64,000 nucleotides of DNA from Saccharum officinarum (Eukaryota > Streptophyta > Magnoliopsida > Poales > Poaceae). Made by a program: the position numbers and the translations under genes. The notes under the pieces are model-generated. The model made no database searches. It worked only from the letters and a program-made list of their open reading frames with translations, and was not told where the DNA came from. The DNA lies in assembly GCA_020631735.1 (NCBI GenBank), contig CM036231.1, positions 6,165,831-6,229,830 on the forward strand. The letters are read 5' to 3'. This document shows positions 1 through 11,248 of this stretch, one piece after another. Numbering within the stretch: position 1 is the first letter of the stretch; the number at the start of each line of letters is the position of its first letter.

Positions 1-1
1 A

Positions 2-205
2 TGGGGCTGCAGTACCAGCCACCACTTCCTCCATCTGGATCTGGAGGCGCCGCCTCTAGCGCCCTCTACTGAGCTAAAGCCGCTGCGGAGGCCCCCGGCG
101 GCGGCCGCCGCTGACGCGAAGGCGGCCAAGGTAGTGGAGGACAGCACAACGCCTCTGCGACAACCATCTGCATCTCGTATTGAACTACAGCTTCCAGGTT
201 CTGTG
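2..205 (+). pseudogene. Unidentified captured exon (open from the window edge to a splice donor)
   Basis: Frame 2 stays open for about 68 codons from the left edge to a consensus donor (gtaag at 206). The peptide is proline/alanine-rich, then contains KVVEDSTTPLRQ and ends ASRIELQLPGSV. Codon third positions are GC-rich like grass first exons, unlike the AT-rich surroundings. I do not recognise the protein. Its place inside a CACTA next to other host gene scraps suggests a captured exon. It could equally be the element's own leader, and the 5' limit is not visible. Confidence 0.4.
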
Positions 206-944
206 GTAAGTCTCTATTCCTCCTAACCCTCATCTTGACCAATCCCTTTCCACAAAACTAGATCTATGTTGTGGTAGATTTGATTTTTCTACAGGGAGAT
301 TTGTTGTTTCTTAAAATAAAAAAACTCGATCTATGCTGTGATATGGAAAGCCAGGTGCTGGCCTATGTATTTTCTTGAAATACTCCCATGTGTTGAGAAT
401 GAGGGGCGCACCAACCCTGTAACAACCCTGTATGCGTGGGTGTAGAATTTTGTCTCGATTTTTCACTAGATTAGTTTATTAGACCTTGTCCTTGCAGATC
501 TGCTCGAAAATTGAATCTGAAGTACTTAGATGCTAGGCCATAATTCTATTTTGATCGAATACAACATGCTTGTAATTTCTAATCTAAGACAAGTTATAAT
601 AGTATTTTTTGACTGGTTGATTCCTATGTTCACATATATTTTTAACCAAATTAAGCCTAGGATTGATTACTTTCTATACTATGAAGGTATGTACTGCCTG
701 TCTTGTTTGGTAGGTAGGTCTAGCATGACTTGGTTCAGTAGCAAAATCATCATAATTCCTTTTATTTATGGTGCATGCTGAGGTTGCTATCTATGAATTT
801 GTCTATATGATACATGATGCGATGTGTGTTACTGTGTTTCTTATAGTAGAAGCTTGAAGGATATGAATGTGTGATCCATGGATTTTTATCCCCCTATTGC
901 ACATATATCTTTCTATCTGATTTCTCCTCATGATGATTTTGCAG

Positions 945-1024
945 GTACCTTGCTGAGTTCAAGTCAGGTGCAGAGATGATGGATTCCTGCGGAGAGTACC
1001 ATGAATGCTTACAAAGTTGCTCAG
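945..1024 (+). pseudogene. Captured 14-3-3 (GF14) exon, frameshifted
   Basis: After a clean acceptor (ttttgcag) the exon reads YLAEFKSGAE, the well-known 14-3-3 block preceding the third/fourth helix. After a small frame change it reads AESTMNAYKVAQ, and it ends at a donor (gtattg). In plant 14-3-3 proteins these two blocks are joined by a short ERKEA-like link. Here the link (about 962-992) is altered and the two halves are in different frames, so the exon cannot encode a normal protein. 14-3-3 proteins bind phosphoserine clients as dimers. No other 14-3-3 exon was found nearby, so this is a single captured piece inside the CACTA element. Confidence 0.8.
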
Positions 1025-1610
1025 GTATTGATCTTTGTGTATGGCCTTATATTTTCAATGTAATGATTTTTTTATTTTCAAAGGAGGATACAATCTTCTC
1101 TGTACCAATTTCTAAGTGATCAATTTTAGTATGGTAGTGTTGTCCAAGCATGTCACCTTGAGTCTACTACTATACTACCGTATCTTGTTCTTGCAATGAT
1201 GAGTTGGTAAGTTGAGTTTCATTCTTGTTTAAATTAAAGCTGGAACTCATTTTCCATTATAGAAAAAAATGAAGTCCTTAAATTATAGTACGCTCCAATC
1301 AGCTATGCCTCATTATCTTTTGCACACTACTGTCTTCTTTTTTAACTCTAATGATGGCTAGTCAGTTCGTGTAAATGATAGAATTTTACAGAGGCAAATG
1401 CAAAGATGAGATCCTGCATGACTTGGTTCAATAGTAGGTCCTGCATAATTTGTTTCAGTAGCTAGTATTGTACAGAACACTAGGATTAGTAAGAATTTCC
1501 TGTTGAGTTTTTCCAGTAGGATTGTACCTCATGAGCTGATAATACACATTCTGTTTAAGTAGCCTTCTCATGCTTGATAAGTGTGATGCTACAGAATTGC
1601 TAAAGAGACG

Positions 1611-1656
1611 GCTTATGGTGAGGACATCCAGCCCCTTGTCAGTGACAATGGCATCA
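1611..1656 (+). pseudogene. Captured fragment of the actin first coding exon
   Basis: The stretch reads GEDIQPLVSDNGI, matching the conserved actin N-terminus (GEDIQPLVCDNGTGM) with Cys changed to Ser and the glycine-rich nucleotide-binding turn lost. The initiator region is also altered: a gcttatggt sequence stands where an ATGGCT start would be. Only about 15 codons remain and the reading frame does not continue. It lies about 590 bases downstream of the 14-3-3 piece within the same CACTA element, so two unrelated housekeeping genes were sampled. The match is short but falls on a highly diagnostic segment. Confidence 0.65.
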
Positions 1657-2299
1657 CAAGGTGCTAAAACATTCTCATGTATTTGCTCTTTACCCTTCTC
1701 TGTAATCAGTTCATTTAGTAATATTTCATACTTTTTTATTGATCTATCATGGTACCTATATAGTGACCTATCAAGGTACTTATATAGTAGTTACCAAAGG
1801 AGGATTAGTGTTTTATAGATGCACTAGATCAGATAGTTTTTACTAGATGGAGAATCACTCAAATAGCACTCAGTTCAGTCAAAACAGTTACAGAGTAAGC
1901 AATGCTACAGAATGAGTATGTTACCCTTTTAAACTGTTGAAATTTTAAAATCCAACTCATATTTACATAGTACTATCTGTTTTTTCAGCTACCCACTAGT
2001 TCATAAAACGGTGATAAGGACACCTATGGTGACGACATGGACAGCGAGGACATATGGACGGCAAGTGAGCTGAGACAACTTATTAGTACAACATTAGATG
2101 GTCTTTAGCTAAAACCAGGATGTGGCATGTAACATGGCTGTACATGAATTACTTAGGAAGCATGTGCTGGTGGTAGGATGGTGGTACAATGATTTTGTGG
2201 AAATTCTAATCTATATGCTATAAATGTGTCTTATGCTATCTGGTACATTTGTGCTTCTTGAAATCAGCTGGGAATCAATGAGAATGGCGTCTTATGCAG

Positions 2300-2682
2300 A
2301 TTTGCTGAGTGTCAGAGCCATGACACTAGGCAAACTAGGCTGGTTTGCCGAGTGCCGTGGGCTTGACACTCGGCAAACTAGGTGGGTTTGCCTAGTGCCG
2401 TGTGCAAGGACACTCGGCAAAGCGGCCAAGTTTGCCGAGTGCCGGGACTACGGCACTAGGCAAATCTGCCGTTAAAGGCCGTCACGACAAGTTTACTTTG
2501 CTGAGTGTCAGGCCGGCACTAGGCAAAGTCTTTGCCGAGTGCTCGACAAATGACACTCGGCAAAGCGCCCTTTACCGTCGATTTTTTTGCCGAGTGTTAC
2601 ACTCGGCAAACCGTTTGCCGAGTGTTTTATGGGCTTTGCCTAGTGTCTCCGGCGCTGGGCAAAGCCGCTGTTTCCAGTAGTG
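2300..2682. repeat. CACTA subterminal repeat array and terminal inverted repeat
   Basis: About a dozen copies of the 11-12 base word TTTGCCGAGTG or its complement CACTCGGCAAA, several in back-to-back pairs, fill this stretch. Subterminal arrays of this kind are the transposase-binding regions of CACTA elements. Short open frames here come only from the repeats. Confidence 0.85.
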
Positions 2683-4240
2683 TGGTCAGGATGACACAGC
2701 CGCTGAACGACAGAATCGGTTGCTGCATGAAGGCATCATGGTATGAACAAATGATATTTTTTTCCGTTTTCATTTCCAGTGGCCTGGCCCCGCCTCTTCT
2801 TGCGATCGTGCCGGCTCGCAATATTTTTTTTCCCGTCGCGCATATCCACAAGGACCACAAACAGAATCGACTGACGTCTGACGATCGGGTGCTGCCCGTC
2901 CGGTGGCGGTTGGACCAGTAGTAGCGTCGCTGAAAGGTTGTAGGCCGAGGTCCAGAAATCAGAATCCACCGCGAGATCTGAAAAGGATCCGAGTTCATAG
3001 AGGACAGCCTGAATGAGATCTGAAAAGGATCTACTAGTACGTTTTGTGTGCTTCTTTAAGGGTCGGAGGTGGGGTAGTAGCGGTACGTAGCACACCGCAT
3101 TTTGAACTGTTCTTTTCAGGAAAAAAACAATCACATCTTCCATTTTCAGTGATGAGTGATGAATCTATAAAAGCTGCAGATGCCTCGCTTTTTCTCCCTT
3201 TGAAAACGTACTACTACTACTACTCTACGAGAAGGCTAGAAGAAGTTTTTTTTTTGAACATTAGAAGAAGGTTTCTGGTAGGTTGAATCACATGAAAGTG
3301 CTAGCAGAAGGCACAGGGAATGGAGAGCCAACGTACCCATCCATTCAGATTCAGGAATCGGGACCAAACATCACCCCCTGAAATCACCATTACAGTATAC
3401 TATTAAGTAAACACAAAATTTTAAAGCCATTCCAGTAGGGGCTCCGGCCCACCAGCAACTTCCTCAGCGTACGGCAAACACAAGCTTTGTCCTGCCTGCC
3501 GGCTACTCAACGTGCACGAGGGGGGAGGGAGGGTCAGGGGGATATCCCTGATACGCGTAGGAGAGGAGGTAGGAGTAGGACCACTCACTGGAGTCGTCTG
3601 GACCAGGGAGATTCACTGTGCATCTGTCGTTAGCTAGCTGATATGCAATTTCTTCGGAGCGTGAGATTCGCTGTGCATGATACACCTCTTTTTTTAAAAA
3701 AAAATCCTTGCCCAACAATCGTTCCACACTATATTCGCCCATGGAGGCATGGAGTCATCAAACTGATGCTTAGTTTGATTGAGTTCGTTTCTGTTCTGAA
3801 TCACTATGAAGCTCGTAGTTAATCTCGGTTGGATGAAATATCATCCACGAAAGACATTAGCCAAAAAAAAATCGTGGTCGAGCCGTGTGATACGTTTTTC
3901 ATTAAGAGGAGGTAGAATGGTTTACACGAACAGCAACGGTAATCAGCGATTACCAAAAAAAAACCCTCTCAAGTTCCTCCACTCGCGTGGCGTTCGTAAA
4001 TAAAAAGAATTACATTTTTACGGCTCCCGCAATAAAGCGGCATGTAACCCCGCAAAAAAAAAACAAAAAAACAAAAACAGCATGTAGAAAACAACCAAAA
4101 TCATAGGAGCTGGATGAGCGACTTCAACCTACTGAAACCGGACATGATCCACAAACTGTACATGCCTCCATCTATACAATCATGATGTATAAACTGTACA
4201 TTAGCAACCAAAGACATTAGCAAATTCACCGTCCATTCTG
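2683..4240. other. Intergenic, no gene supported
   Basis: Mixed-composition sequence with no exon chain that I can defend. A minus-strand open frame at 3503-3742 ends in a Pro/Tyr-rich tail (SYAYQGYPPDPPSP) and could be a last exon of something, but nothing upstream supports it. Short A-rich runs occur at 3880, 3955 and 4055. Confidence 0.4.
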
Positions 4241-5470
4241 CATTTGATGGCGCAAAGTTATTCCAACGAGAAAACACAGCGCCGAGCCCCAGACCATTTT
4301 CTGCCAAGGCAGGCGATGCTCGCCGACGAGCGCTCTCCTGTACCCGCCCTCACTCACGCACCGCACAGGCACAGCCCCAACTCGTCGGTGCCGGAAGCGG
4401 CGTCTCCTCAGACGCCTACCTTGGCGCTCTCGTCGGGCTCTGCCTCTGCGTCCCTCGCCGGCTTGACGCTGTCCAAGGCGTCGACACTCTGTGTGCTCCT
4501 ACGGCAACAATGGTGTGTTACTAATCCGTAGGATTCGGTGCGGTGGCGAGTGTGCATGACCAGCGCGGATGGCGACGAGGCGAGCGTGCGCGGCCGGCAC
4601 AGATGGCGGCGTGGCGAACTGGCTGCCAGCGCTGCGTGGCCGAGGCAGAGGGCGTCACGGCAAGCGAGCAGCCGGCACTGAGAGCGACGCCGCGAGCTGG
4701 CTCCCAGCGTCGCAAGCGTGCACGGCAGCGCGGCCAGGGCGTAAGGCGGCCTACGAAGAGCGACGCGGCGAGCTTGGCGAGCGTGCGCAGAGGTCGGCCA
4801 GCACAGAGGACGGCGCGCGCAAGCTCCCGGCCACCACCGCGAGTGTGTGCGGTCGGGGCGTAGAGCGGCGCGACAAGCGGACTGCGCGGAGAGCGACGGC
4901 TTGCTTGGCGACCGTGCGCCGAGGGCGGCCAGCACAGAGGAAGGCGCGCGCGAGCTCTCGGCCACCGATGCGAGTGCGCGCGGCCGGGGCGTAGAGCGGC
5001 GCGACAAGCGGACTGCGCGGAGAGCGACGGCGAGCCTGGCGAGCGTGTGCAGAGGACGGCCAGCATAGAGGGCGGCGCGGCGAGCTCTCGGCCACCGCCG
5101 CGAGTGTGCGCGACCGGGGCGTAGGGCGGTACGACCAGCGGGCAGCCGACGCGGTGAGCTCTTGACCAGTGCGGCGAGCGGGCGCAGATGCTGCAGAGGG
5201 CGGTGCGGGAGCTCTCGACCAGCGCGATAAACGATGCGGGGCCGGCGTGGAGGGCGGCGCAGCGAGCTCACGGCGGCGAGGAAGGGCTGCGATTCGTTGT
5301 CACCTTGAGGTTTGGCTTCTCGACCACGATGAGTGCGGCGCGAGTGGCCTATGGCGGGCGGGAGGACGGCGGCGGCTCGAAGCAAGTGTCCTGTAGCTGC
5401 ACGAGGCGACACGAATGGCGCCGCTCCTCTGGCTGCCACCAGAGCAAAGGGAAGAAAAATCAGTCTTGAA
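4240..5470. repeat. GC-rich block with a 131-bp minisatellite
   Basis: This very GC-rich block is open in several frames at once on both strands, which is a composition effect and not evidence for a gene. Between about 4770 and 5130 a 131-base unit is repeated nearly three times: the word cttggcga or cctggcga recurs at 4773, 4904 and 5035, followed each time by a purine-rich aggncggccagca box and a gcgtagagcggcg box. A minus-strand frame (4408-5439) would give a 343-residue Arg/Ala/Pro-rich peptide without recognisable domains. I treat this as non-coding transposon or repeat DNA. Confidence 0.6.
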
Positions 5471-5826
5471 CTCTTGATGAAAGCTGAAGAGTGACTGACC
5501 GCTGGCCCTCCAACCTGAGATGAAGGATAACCTTTGGATCTGATTTGGAGGGCTGAGATAGAGAGAAAGTTACACTGTGACTTTACAGAGGAAAGTCACT
5601 GAATCTCAGTCCCCATATACTGTACAATCTCACCCCATCTATACACAAACACCTCGTGAATTTTCACTACTATAGAAGTGATGATGCTGACTTGCTGAGA
5701 ATACATGCCTCGAATTCAATTCTACCGTTCCGACATGCCTCGAATACCGTTACACAAACCTGTTGCTGCACTGCACACTGCATAGCCGCCTGCCTGCCTG
5801 CGACACGGGCATCATTGTTTCAACCT
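5471..5826. other. Intergenic spacer, nothing recognised
   Basis: This is the 3' flank of the minus-strand membrane-protein pseudogene. No gene, clear poly(A) signal or inverted repeat was found. Confidence 0.4.
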
Positions 5827-6601
5827 TCAAGCGGAATTTGCGTGCTCCCCGCCGTCCGACCCGCTCCCGGACTGGGAGTGCACATACGCCATGGCGAGGA
5901 GGCCGTCCCCTCCGGCCGCATTACGCACCCTGCGGGAGAAGCGGACGACAAGCGCTCTGCCAGCAACCGTGGCGATTGCGACGCCAACGGGTACGTAGAC
6001 GTAGGTGATCGGGCTCCAGCAGGGGAAGATGCGCTGTGCGTCGAGGCCACCGGGCGCGGCGGAAGAGACGGCGGCCAGGAGCAGAGCGATGAAGACGAAG
6101 CACGCCGTCTGCCTCGTCCTAGAGAAGCGCTCCGAGGCGCGCGCGGCATGGGCGGCGTCCCTGCATTACCCGCACCTCGGACGAAGCGGAGCAGACGGCG
6201 GCTGGTGCAGCGGGCCGCGGCGACGGCGATGAAGGAGTTCTTGGCGTCGAAGTACGTTAAGAGCCTCAGTGTTTCAAGGCCGCCGGAGGGGACCGACGGC
6301 GGTAGGGCGATGAGGCACGCGGCGACGAGGAACCCCACGCACACCGACACCAGCAGGCTCACCTGCGCGAGACAGTCCGTGGCCGCCGCCCCCTGTCCCT
6401 GAGCTCCACCGGCGGCGTCTCCGGACCGCGCGTCGCGGACGAAGCGCACGAGCAGCACGGCTCCGAGAAGGTACGCGGTGAGCATGATCATGATGAATAT
6501 GCAGATCGCGATGTCGAGGCAGGGGCTCTGCCCAGTGAACTCGAGAAGAACGCGGAGCGCGTCGGGGCCGCCCGGAGCGTCGGAAGAGGAGCTCCTGCCA
6601 T
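5827..6601 (-). pseudogene. Broken gene for a multi-pass membrane protein of unknown family
   Basis: A TATA box (6733-6740) is followed 130 bases on by an ATG in good context (gccATGgc, 6601-6599). That frame stops after 37 codons. A second frame carries a convincing membrane segment (CLDIAICIFIMIMLTAYLLG, roughly 6531-6470) and another (CLAQVSLLVSVCVGFLVAAC). A third frame, entered near 6190, carries CFVFIALLLAAVSSAAPGGL and YVYVPVGVAIATVAGRAL and ends with TGA at 5829-5827. The hydrophobic pattern is therefore spread over three frames, meaning at least two frameshifts. If whole, the product would be about 260 residues with four or more helices. I do not recognise the family, and it is not an obvious member of the A/B/C family in this window. 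Confidence 0.6.
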
Positions 6602-6732
6602 GGCTGGGGAGGTTGCTTGATGACCTACACGGCTACCCCTACCGGAGGCGGGAGGCTGGAGCGAGGGAAGGGCCTAGGGAGATCTCCGACGAGTGTTCTT
6701 GTGTAGGCGGCGACTGACAGGCCAAGGAAGAG

Positions 6733-6740
6733 TTTATATA
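6733..6740 (-). promoter_or_regulatory. TATA box of the minus-strand membrane-protein pseudogene
   Basis: TATATAAA on the minus strand, about 130 bases before the ATG at 6601, at the usual distance for a plant core promoter with a short leader. Confidence 0.6.
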
Positions 6741-7337
6741 GGCACAAACTGGTACTGGTGTGATAACGAAGGTGTTCATAACTTTGCAAGCAAACCTCTC
6801 ACATAGGCACAGTTAAACTTTTATACAAAGATTATTTGCCACAAAGTTTCGCAGAAAACTTTGCAGTCATGATAACGACCAACAGCATGGAGTGGTTATT
6901 CTTTTTCTGAATGGAGTGGGCACCCTTTCTTGATCTTCACAGACCAAACTATCTTTGCCTTGCAACTCTGCCTGGACCGCTGGAATTGGGGTGAAAGTGA
7001 AACTGTGACTTTACATGGTTGCAAACTTTGGAAACTTTTACTGTCGATGTTAACAGTATTTGGGATTGATCTACCGTGCGAGCGGAAATGGGCATTGTCA
7101 TCAGGCCCGTCGATCAGCAGGGACAGAGTGGGCGATTGCACAGGAGCCATAAAAATCAGGGCCCTAAATTACATAGTTATCTATCTTTCAAGAACATGAT
7201 CAGGAATACAAGGTAAAGGCCCCAATGCCCCTTTTGTGATGCTTACTGATTAGACCCTTCCTAGTTCCTACTCTAAAGCTTTGAAGGAGACGTCGCCCCT
7301 AGCCACGCGCTAGTTCGTTCGTTTGTCTCCTTGTCCC
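6741..7337. other. Intergenic, upstream of the minus-strand pseudogene
   Basis: No gene recognised. The stretch ends at the copia-type LTR starting at 7338. Confidence 0.4.
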
Positions 7338-7802
7338 TGTTAGAATAGATCTCAACCGAATTGGCCCAACGGCCAATTCGGACCCTTTGACCGCGTCCTG
7401 ATCGGGGATGCTTAACCGACTCCTAGTCGGTGGGCCCCTATCGCGCAACCCTATAAAGAGGAGGTGGGGGCCAGGGGCACATGACACGAGGTTCACTGCC
7501 ACTGCCGCCACCCACCGTCCTAACCCTAGCCGATCAAGAGGGGAGTGCTGTAAGCAACGGGAAGCCGCCACCAGACTTCACCGCGCCACTACCTCCACCA
7601 CCGCCGGTCTCCACCGCTACTCCGACCATCGCTGCCATGCGCAGATCTTCATCGATGAACCAGCAAAGGCAGGGAGCTCCTCCGATGGTCAGATGCTCTC
7701 TCTCTGTCTCCTACTCCCGAAGGAAGCTCCAGCTCTATTTGATTCAACTAATAAAGAAATCACCCACTGGATCCGCACCTAGATGATCTAAAGAACCTAA
7801 CA
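7338..7802 (+). mobile_element. 5' LTR of a Ty1/copia-type retrotransposon
   Basis: The LTR starts TGTTAG and ends CTAACA, the short inverted termini of LTR elements, and is followed directly by a tRNA-iMet-type primer site. It is 465 bases long and contains a TATA-like ctataaaga at 7451. No second copy of this LTR is seen in the window, so the 3' LTR was lost, lies in the gap, or the element is truncated. Confidence 0.8.
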
Positions 7803-7803
7803 A

Positions 7804-7816
7804 TGGTATCAGAGCC
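7804..7816 (+). promoter_or_regulatory. Primer-binding site (tRNA-iMet type)
   Basis: TGGTATCAGAGCC, the standard copia primer-binding site complementary to the 3' end of initiator tRNA-Met, one base after the LTR end. It fixes the element's orientation as plus. Confidence 0.9.
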
Positions 7817-10041
7817 GGTTTACCTAGGCGTGGATCTTGTCAGGGGCTAGAAACCGATTAGAAAAGAAAAGATAGACTAGATCCGTTCGGATCTAGACAG
7901 AGAACGAAGAACCGCGTGGGGAAGATGAACGGTTTTTAAATTGGAAGAAGTAGAAACCCTAATCCTAGCAAAGAATAGAGAGAAAGGGGAGGGGTACCCA
8001 TAACCCTAACCCTAACAGAAGGGAAAAGAAATGGACGGCGGTCCGGGGGAAGTCTTACCAGGGCCTCCCCGCCGCCGTCATTACCGCCTCACGTGGGATG
8101 GAGTACCCACTGTCGGCTAGCTGACGCGTGGGAAGAGAATCAAGATAAAAGCAAAGAAAAGAACGGAGCTAGATCCGATTCGGATCGAAAGAAAAGAAAT
8201 ACAAAGGGTTCATCGAACCCTAAACCCTAATCGGGTGAAGAAACGGGGAGAGAAGGAGTTTTCGATTTCGAAAAGTATCCAAACCCTAACCCTAGAATCC
8301 CCAAACCCTAACCCTAATTCCAATCCCCGTCCCCAAATCGGATCGGATCCGAGTAGAAAAGGAGAAATACAGAAGGGGAAAAGGGGAAGAGGGAAACCCA
8401 GAGGGACTACCTCGCCGTTGTGCAGAACGGCGCGCGGGGAAAAGAGGGCCGGGCCGGGGGCTCTGCTCGCTGGGCTCCGACCAAAGGGGTGCCGCGACCA
8501 GGCCACTCGATGGCGGCGTGCTCACCCATTGGGGAGCGCGCACACTGGCGAGGGGGCCGGCAACGGTGTCGTTGCTCCATTGCTTCGCCTACTTCTCACT
8601 CGGTGGCTGGCTCTTGCTGCGCTGCGAAGAGAAAGTGGAGTGAGGCGAAGAGAGAGAGAGAGGACCAAAGAGAATGAGGTTAGGGTTTCCTCGAGGGCGC
8701 GCGGCGTCGGCGTTTTATCCGACCGAAAATGGTGCTCGATCGTCGGATTCAGATTGACGGCGAGAGTTGCTCCGGGCCGAATAGAGCCTAGGTGGGCAAG
8801 AGGAATCCTGGCCCAGGCCCAGGTTGCGGCCTGAGCGCGGGGGAGGCGCCGCGAGCGCTACGCGCTGCTGCTGCTTGTGGGCCGCGCGCACTGCTACTGC
8901 TAAGCTCCGGGCTACACAGTGCTAGACCGGGCCAGAATGCACAGTGATGATTAAGAATTGTTTTATTATTTTTCAGAAGCAAATTTTGATGATTTCATTC
9001 AAAGAATGATTTAAAATCTCTGATAATTTTGCACCGTGTTAGAATTTTCAGAGAATAGAAAAGTACAGTAAAATGCTTCTGAAAAGTAGATAAAGAAATT
9101 TTGTCAAGTTTCCGCTGCAAAGAAAAAGTTTATTGTCTTCTCATTAAATCCGAACCAATGAGATGATTTAATTTGAAGAGCAATTATAGTTATTCAGTAA
9201 ATAATGAAAAGTTGATCCTCCAGTTAAAATTAGAATAAAAAAATTAATTAATTAATTGGAGGAATAGTCGGTTTATAGTTAAGATAAATTATAATATTGT
9301 TATTTTCTGACCAACGTTGATGATAACAATATTATAAGTTTATTTAAGAGTTTAAGTTTAAAGAAAATTATGATGTTGTTATTTTCTGACCAACATTGAT
9401 GATAAAAATATTATAATTCTACGAGTTTTATGTTTAAAGTTTAAATCTCTGATAAATTTTGCATCAAAGTGACCAATTTTCAGAGAATGGATAAGAAACA
9501 AGACATGCTCCAGATCGAGCAAAATGTAATGTATTTTCATGTTTCCGCTGCAATAGTGATGATGATCTTCAAAATTAAATTTGAACCAACGGGAGAATTT
9601 AATTTTGAAGAGAGTTATAAGATAATAGAGTTTTCATATGTTAATTTCATTTCTGCCCAACGGTGATGTGGAATTAATGTAGAAGAATATTGTTTTATTC
9701 TATTTCTACCCAACGGTGATATAGAATAGAACATAAAGTTTTAAAAGTTTAATGAACATTATTGTTGATTATTGATTAATGTTTTGAGACAAAGAACTTC
9801 ATGCCTTTATTCTTGAAGGGTGAAAAGGAAATGAGCTGGATACTTGTGACTCAGAAAATGAAAAGTGCAATTTTCTTCAGAAAGAAGACCATTATGTAAG
9901 GGACTACGGTCTCTTTAAAGAATGGCTTCAAAAAAAAAGAATTCTAGGATATTGATCCAAGAAAAGATATAGAACAATAAGAGTTTAGTTTAAGAGTTTA
10001 TTTTAAAAGATGTCTTTTATGTACTCTTATAATAAGTAGTA

Positions 10042-10131
<90 letters not shown>

Positions 10132-10147
10132 TAATAATAATAATAAT
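10042..10147. repeat. (TAA)n microsatellite
   Basis: About 35 AAT/TAA triplets with one interruption near 10130, inside the AT-rich interior of the copia-type element. Confidence 0.95.
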
Positions 10148-10572
10148 TTTTAGTTTTTATCATCATGATATGAAATGTAATAAGTGACATACATGTTTAA
10201 TTTGACCAACGTCGGATTAAGCATGTGTGTTAAAGAGTATTTGGATTTATTTCTAAATTTGATGATTGAATATGAGTCAATATTGACATTTATCCCTTCA
10301 AGAAAATTATCTCGCATGGCGGAAAAAAGTTTATGATAGTACCCGCATGACGGGAAAAGTTTGAGAAAATACCCGCATGGCGGGGTGAAGATGGCATAGT
10401 ACTTGTATTAATTAATCCTGCATGGCGGGAAAGTTTGACATAGTACTTATCCTGCACGCAGGAGAAAGCTGTGATGACTCATGTGCTTGACAGTGCTCTT
10501 TTGTTGTGTCATAGTAATTAAGCACTCAATGAGTTTAGGAGAACATAAAGTTATAGACGAACCTCGAGATAA

Positions 10573-10672
10573 NNNNNNNNNNNNNNNNNNNNNNNNNNNN
10601 NNNNNNNNNNNNNNNNNNNNNNNNNNNNNNNNNNNNNNNNNNNNNNNNNNNNNNNNNNNNNNNNNNNNNNNN
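10573..10672. other. Assembly gap, exactly 100 Ns
   Basis: A run of exactly 100 N is the conventional placeholder for a gap of unknown size. Homology to the second duplicated block resumes just after it. Confidence 1.
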
Positions 10673-10981
10673 CCCTAAAAAAATTGATGTGACAAAAAGA
10701 AAATGCCTTGTAGATTTTTTTGAAACATCCTTGTATAATTATTTGCTCATATATATATGTGCTTCATATAGACTATTGCAATATAATAGACCGTTTCGCT
10801 CTCGGAAAATAATAGACCACTTCGGCCTTGTCGAGAAGAATAAGTTTGCTTCTGGTGATCAATCTAGAAACTACTTGCTACGGTGGTACCATATAAATAA
10901 TATAAATCCACAAAAGCATTAATTATGGGCGCATAGAAGCAAAGGATTTAATGAAAGTTTTTGCCTAGATAAAATTGCATA

Positions 10982-11240
10982 CTCCCTCCGTATCGGATTT
11001 AGAAGTCGTTTAGGACAGCGACACGGTCTCCAAAACACAACTTGACATCTTGTTTTTATAAAAAAAATATTATAGAAAAGTGATATATATATATACTTTT
11101 ATAAAAGTATTTTTTAAGACAAATCTATTCATATAATTTTTACTTTGCAAACTCAACAACTTAAAAGTTATTGATGATTTATATTCTCAATGTTTGATCA
11201 AACCTTATCCAAAAGATTTCTAAATCCGATACGGAGGGAG
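10982..11240. mobile_element. Stowaway-type MITE
   Basis: Starts CTCCCTCCGTATCGGATTTA and ends in its inverted complement (TAAATCCGATACGGAGGGAG), flanked by TA on both sides (10980-10981, 11241-11242). 259 bases, non-coding, AT-rich middle. This is the classic grass Stowaway (Tc1/mariner-related) structure. Confidence 0.95.
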
Positions 11241-11248
11241 TACTAGTG

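Larger units (their letters stand above)
1..2682. mobile_element. 3' part of a CACTA (En/Spm-type) DNA transposon with captured gene pieces
   Basis: The right end is the 12-base terminus at 2671-2682, which read from the other strand starts CACTACTGGAAA, a typical grass CACTA end. It is preceded by about 380 bases of subterminal motifs in both orientations (TTTGCCGAGTG and CACTCGGCAAA). The left end lies outside the window. The interior has no transposase that I can see. It holds exon-like pieces of unrelated host genes, so it is best described as a gene-capturing, non-autonomous CACTA. The target duplication would be 3 bp (candidate tgg at 2683-2685) but cannot be confirmed without the other end. 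Confidence 0.8.
7803..10572 (+). mobile_element. Non-coding interior of the copia-type element, cut by the assembly gap
   Basis: No gag or pol motif is visible in any frame, so the element is non-autonomous or only its leader is present. Two zones are seen: a GC-richer leader (7803-8930) with several telomere-like AACCCTAACCCTAA runs (around 8001, 8281, 8304), and an AT-rich zone (8940-10490) with diverged repeats of a 'tctgaccaacgttgatgataa' theme (9307, 9388, and related copies near 9651 and 9708) and a 'cccgcatggcggg' theme (10311-10460). The sequence runs into the N gap, so the right end is unknown. Confidence 0.6.

Noticed and set aside
4408..5439. 343-codon minus-strand open frame
   Set aside because: Arg/Ala/Pro-rich, overlaps open frames on both strands, contains a non-triplet minisatellite and has no domain; a product of GC-rich composition.
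10481..10678. Open frame running through the N gap
   Set aside because: Half of it is undetermined sequence and it lies in a retroelement interior.
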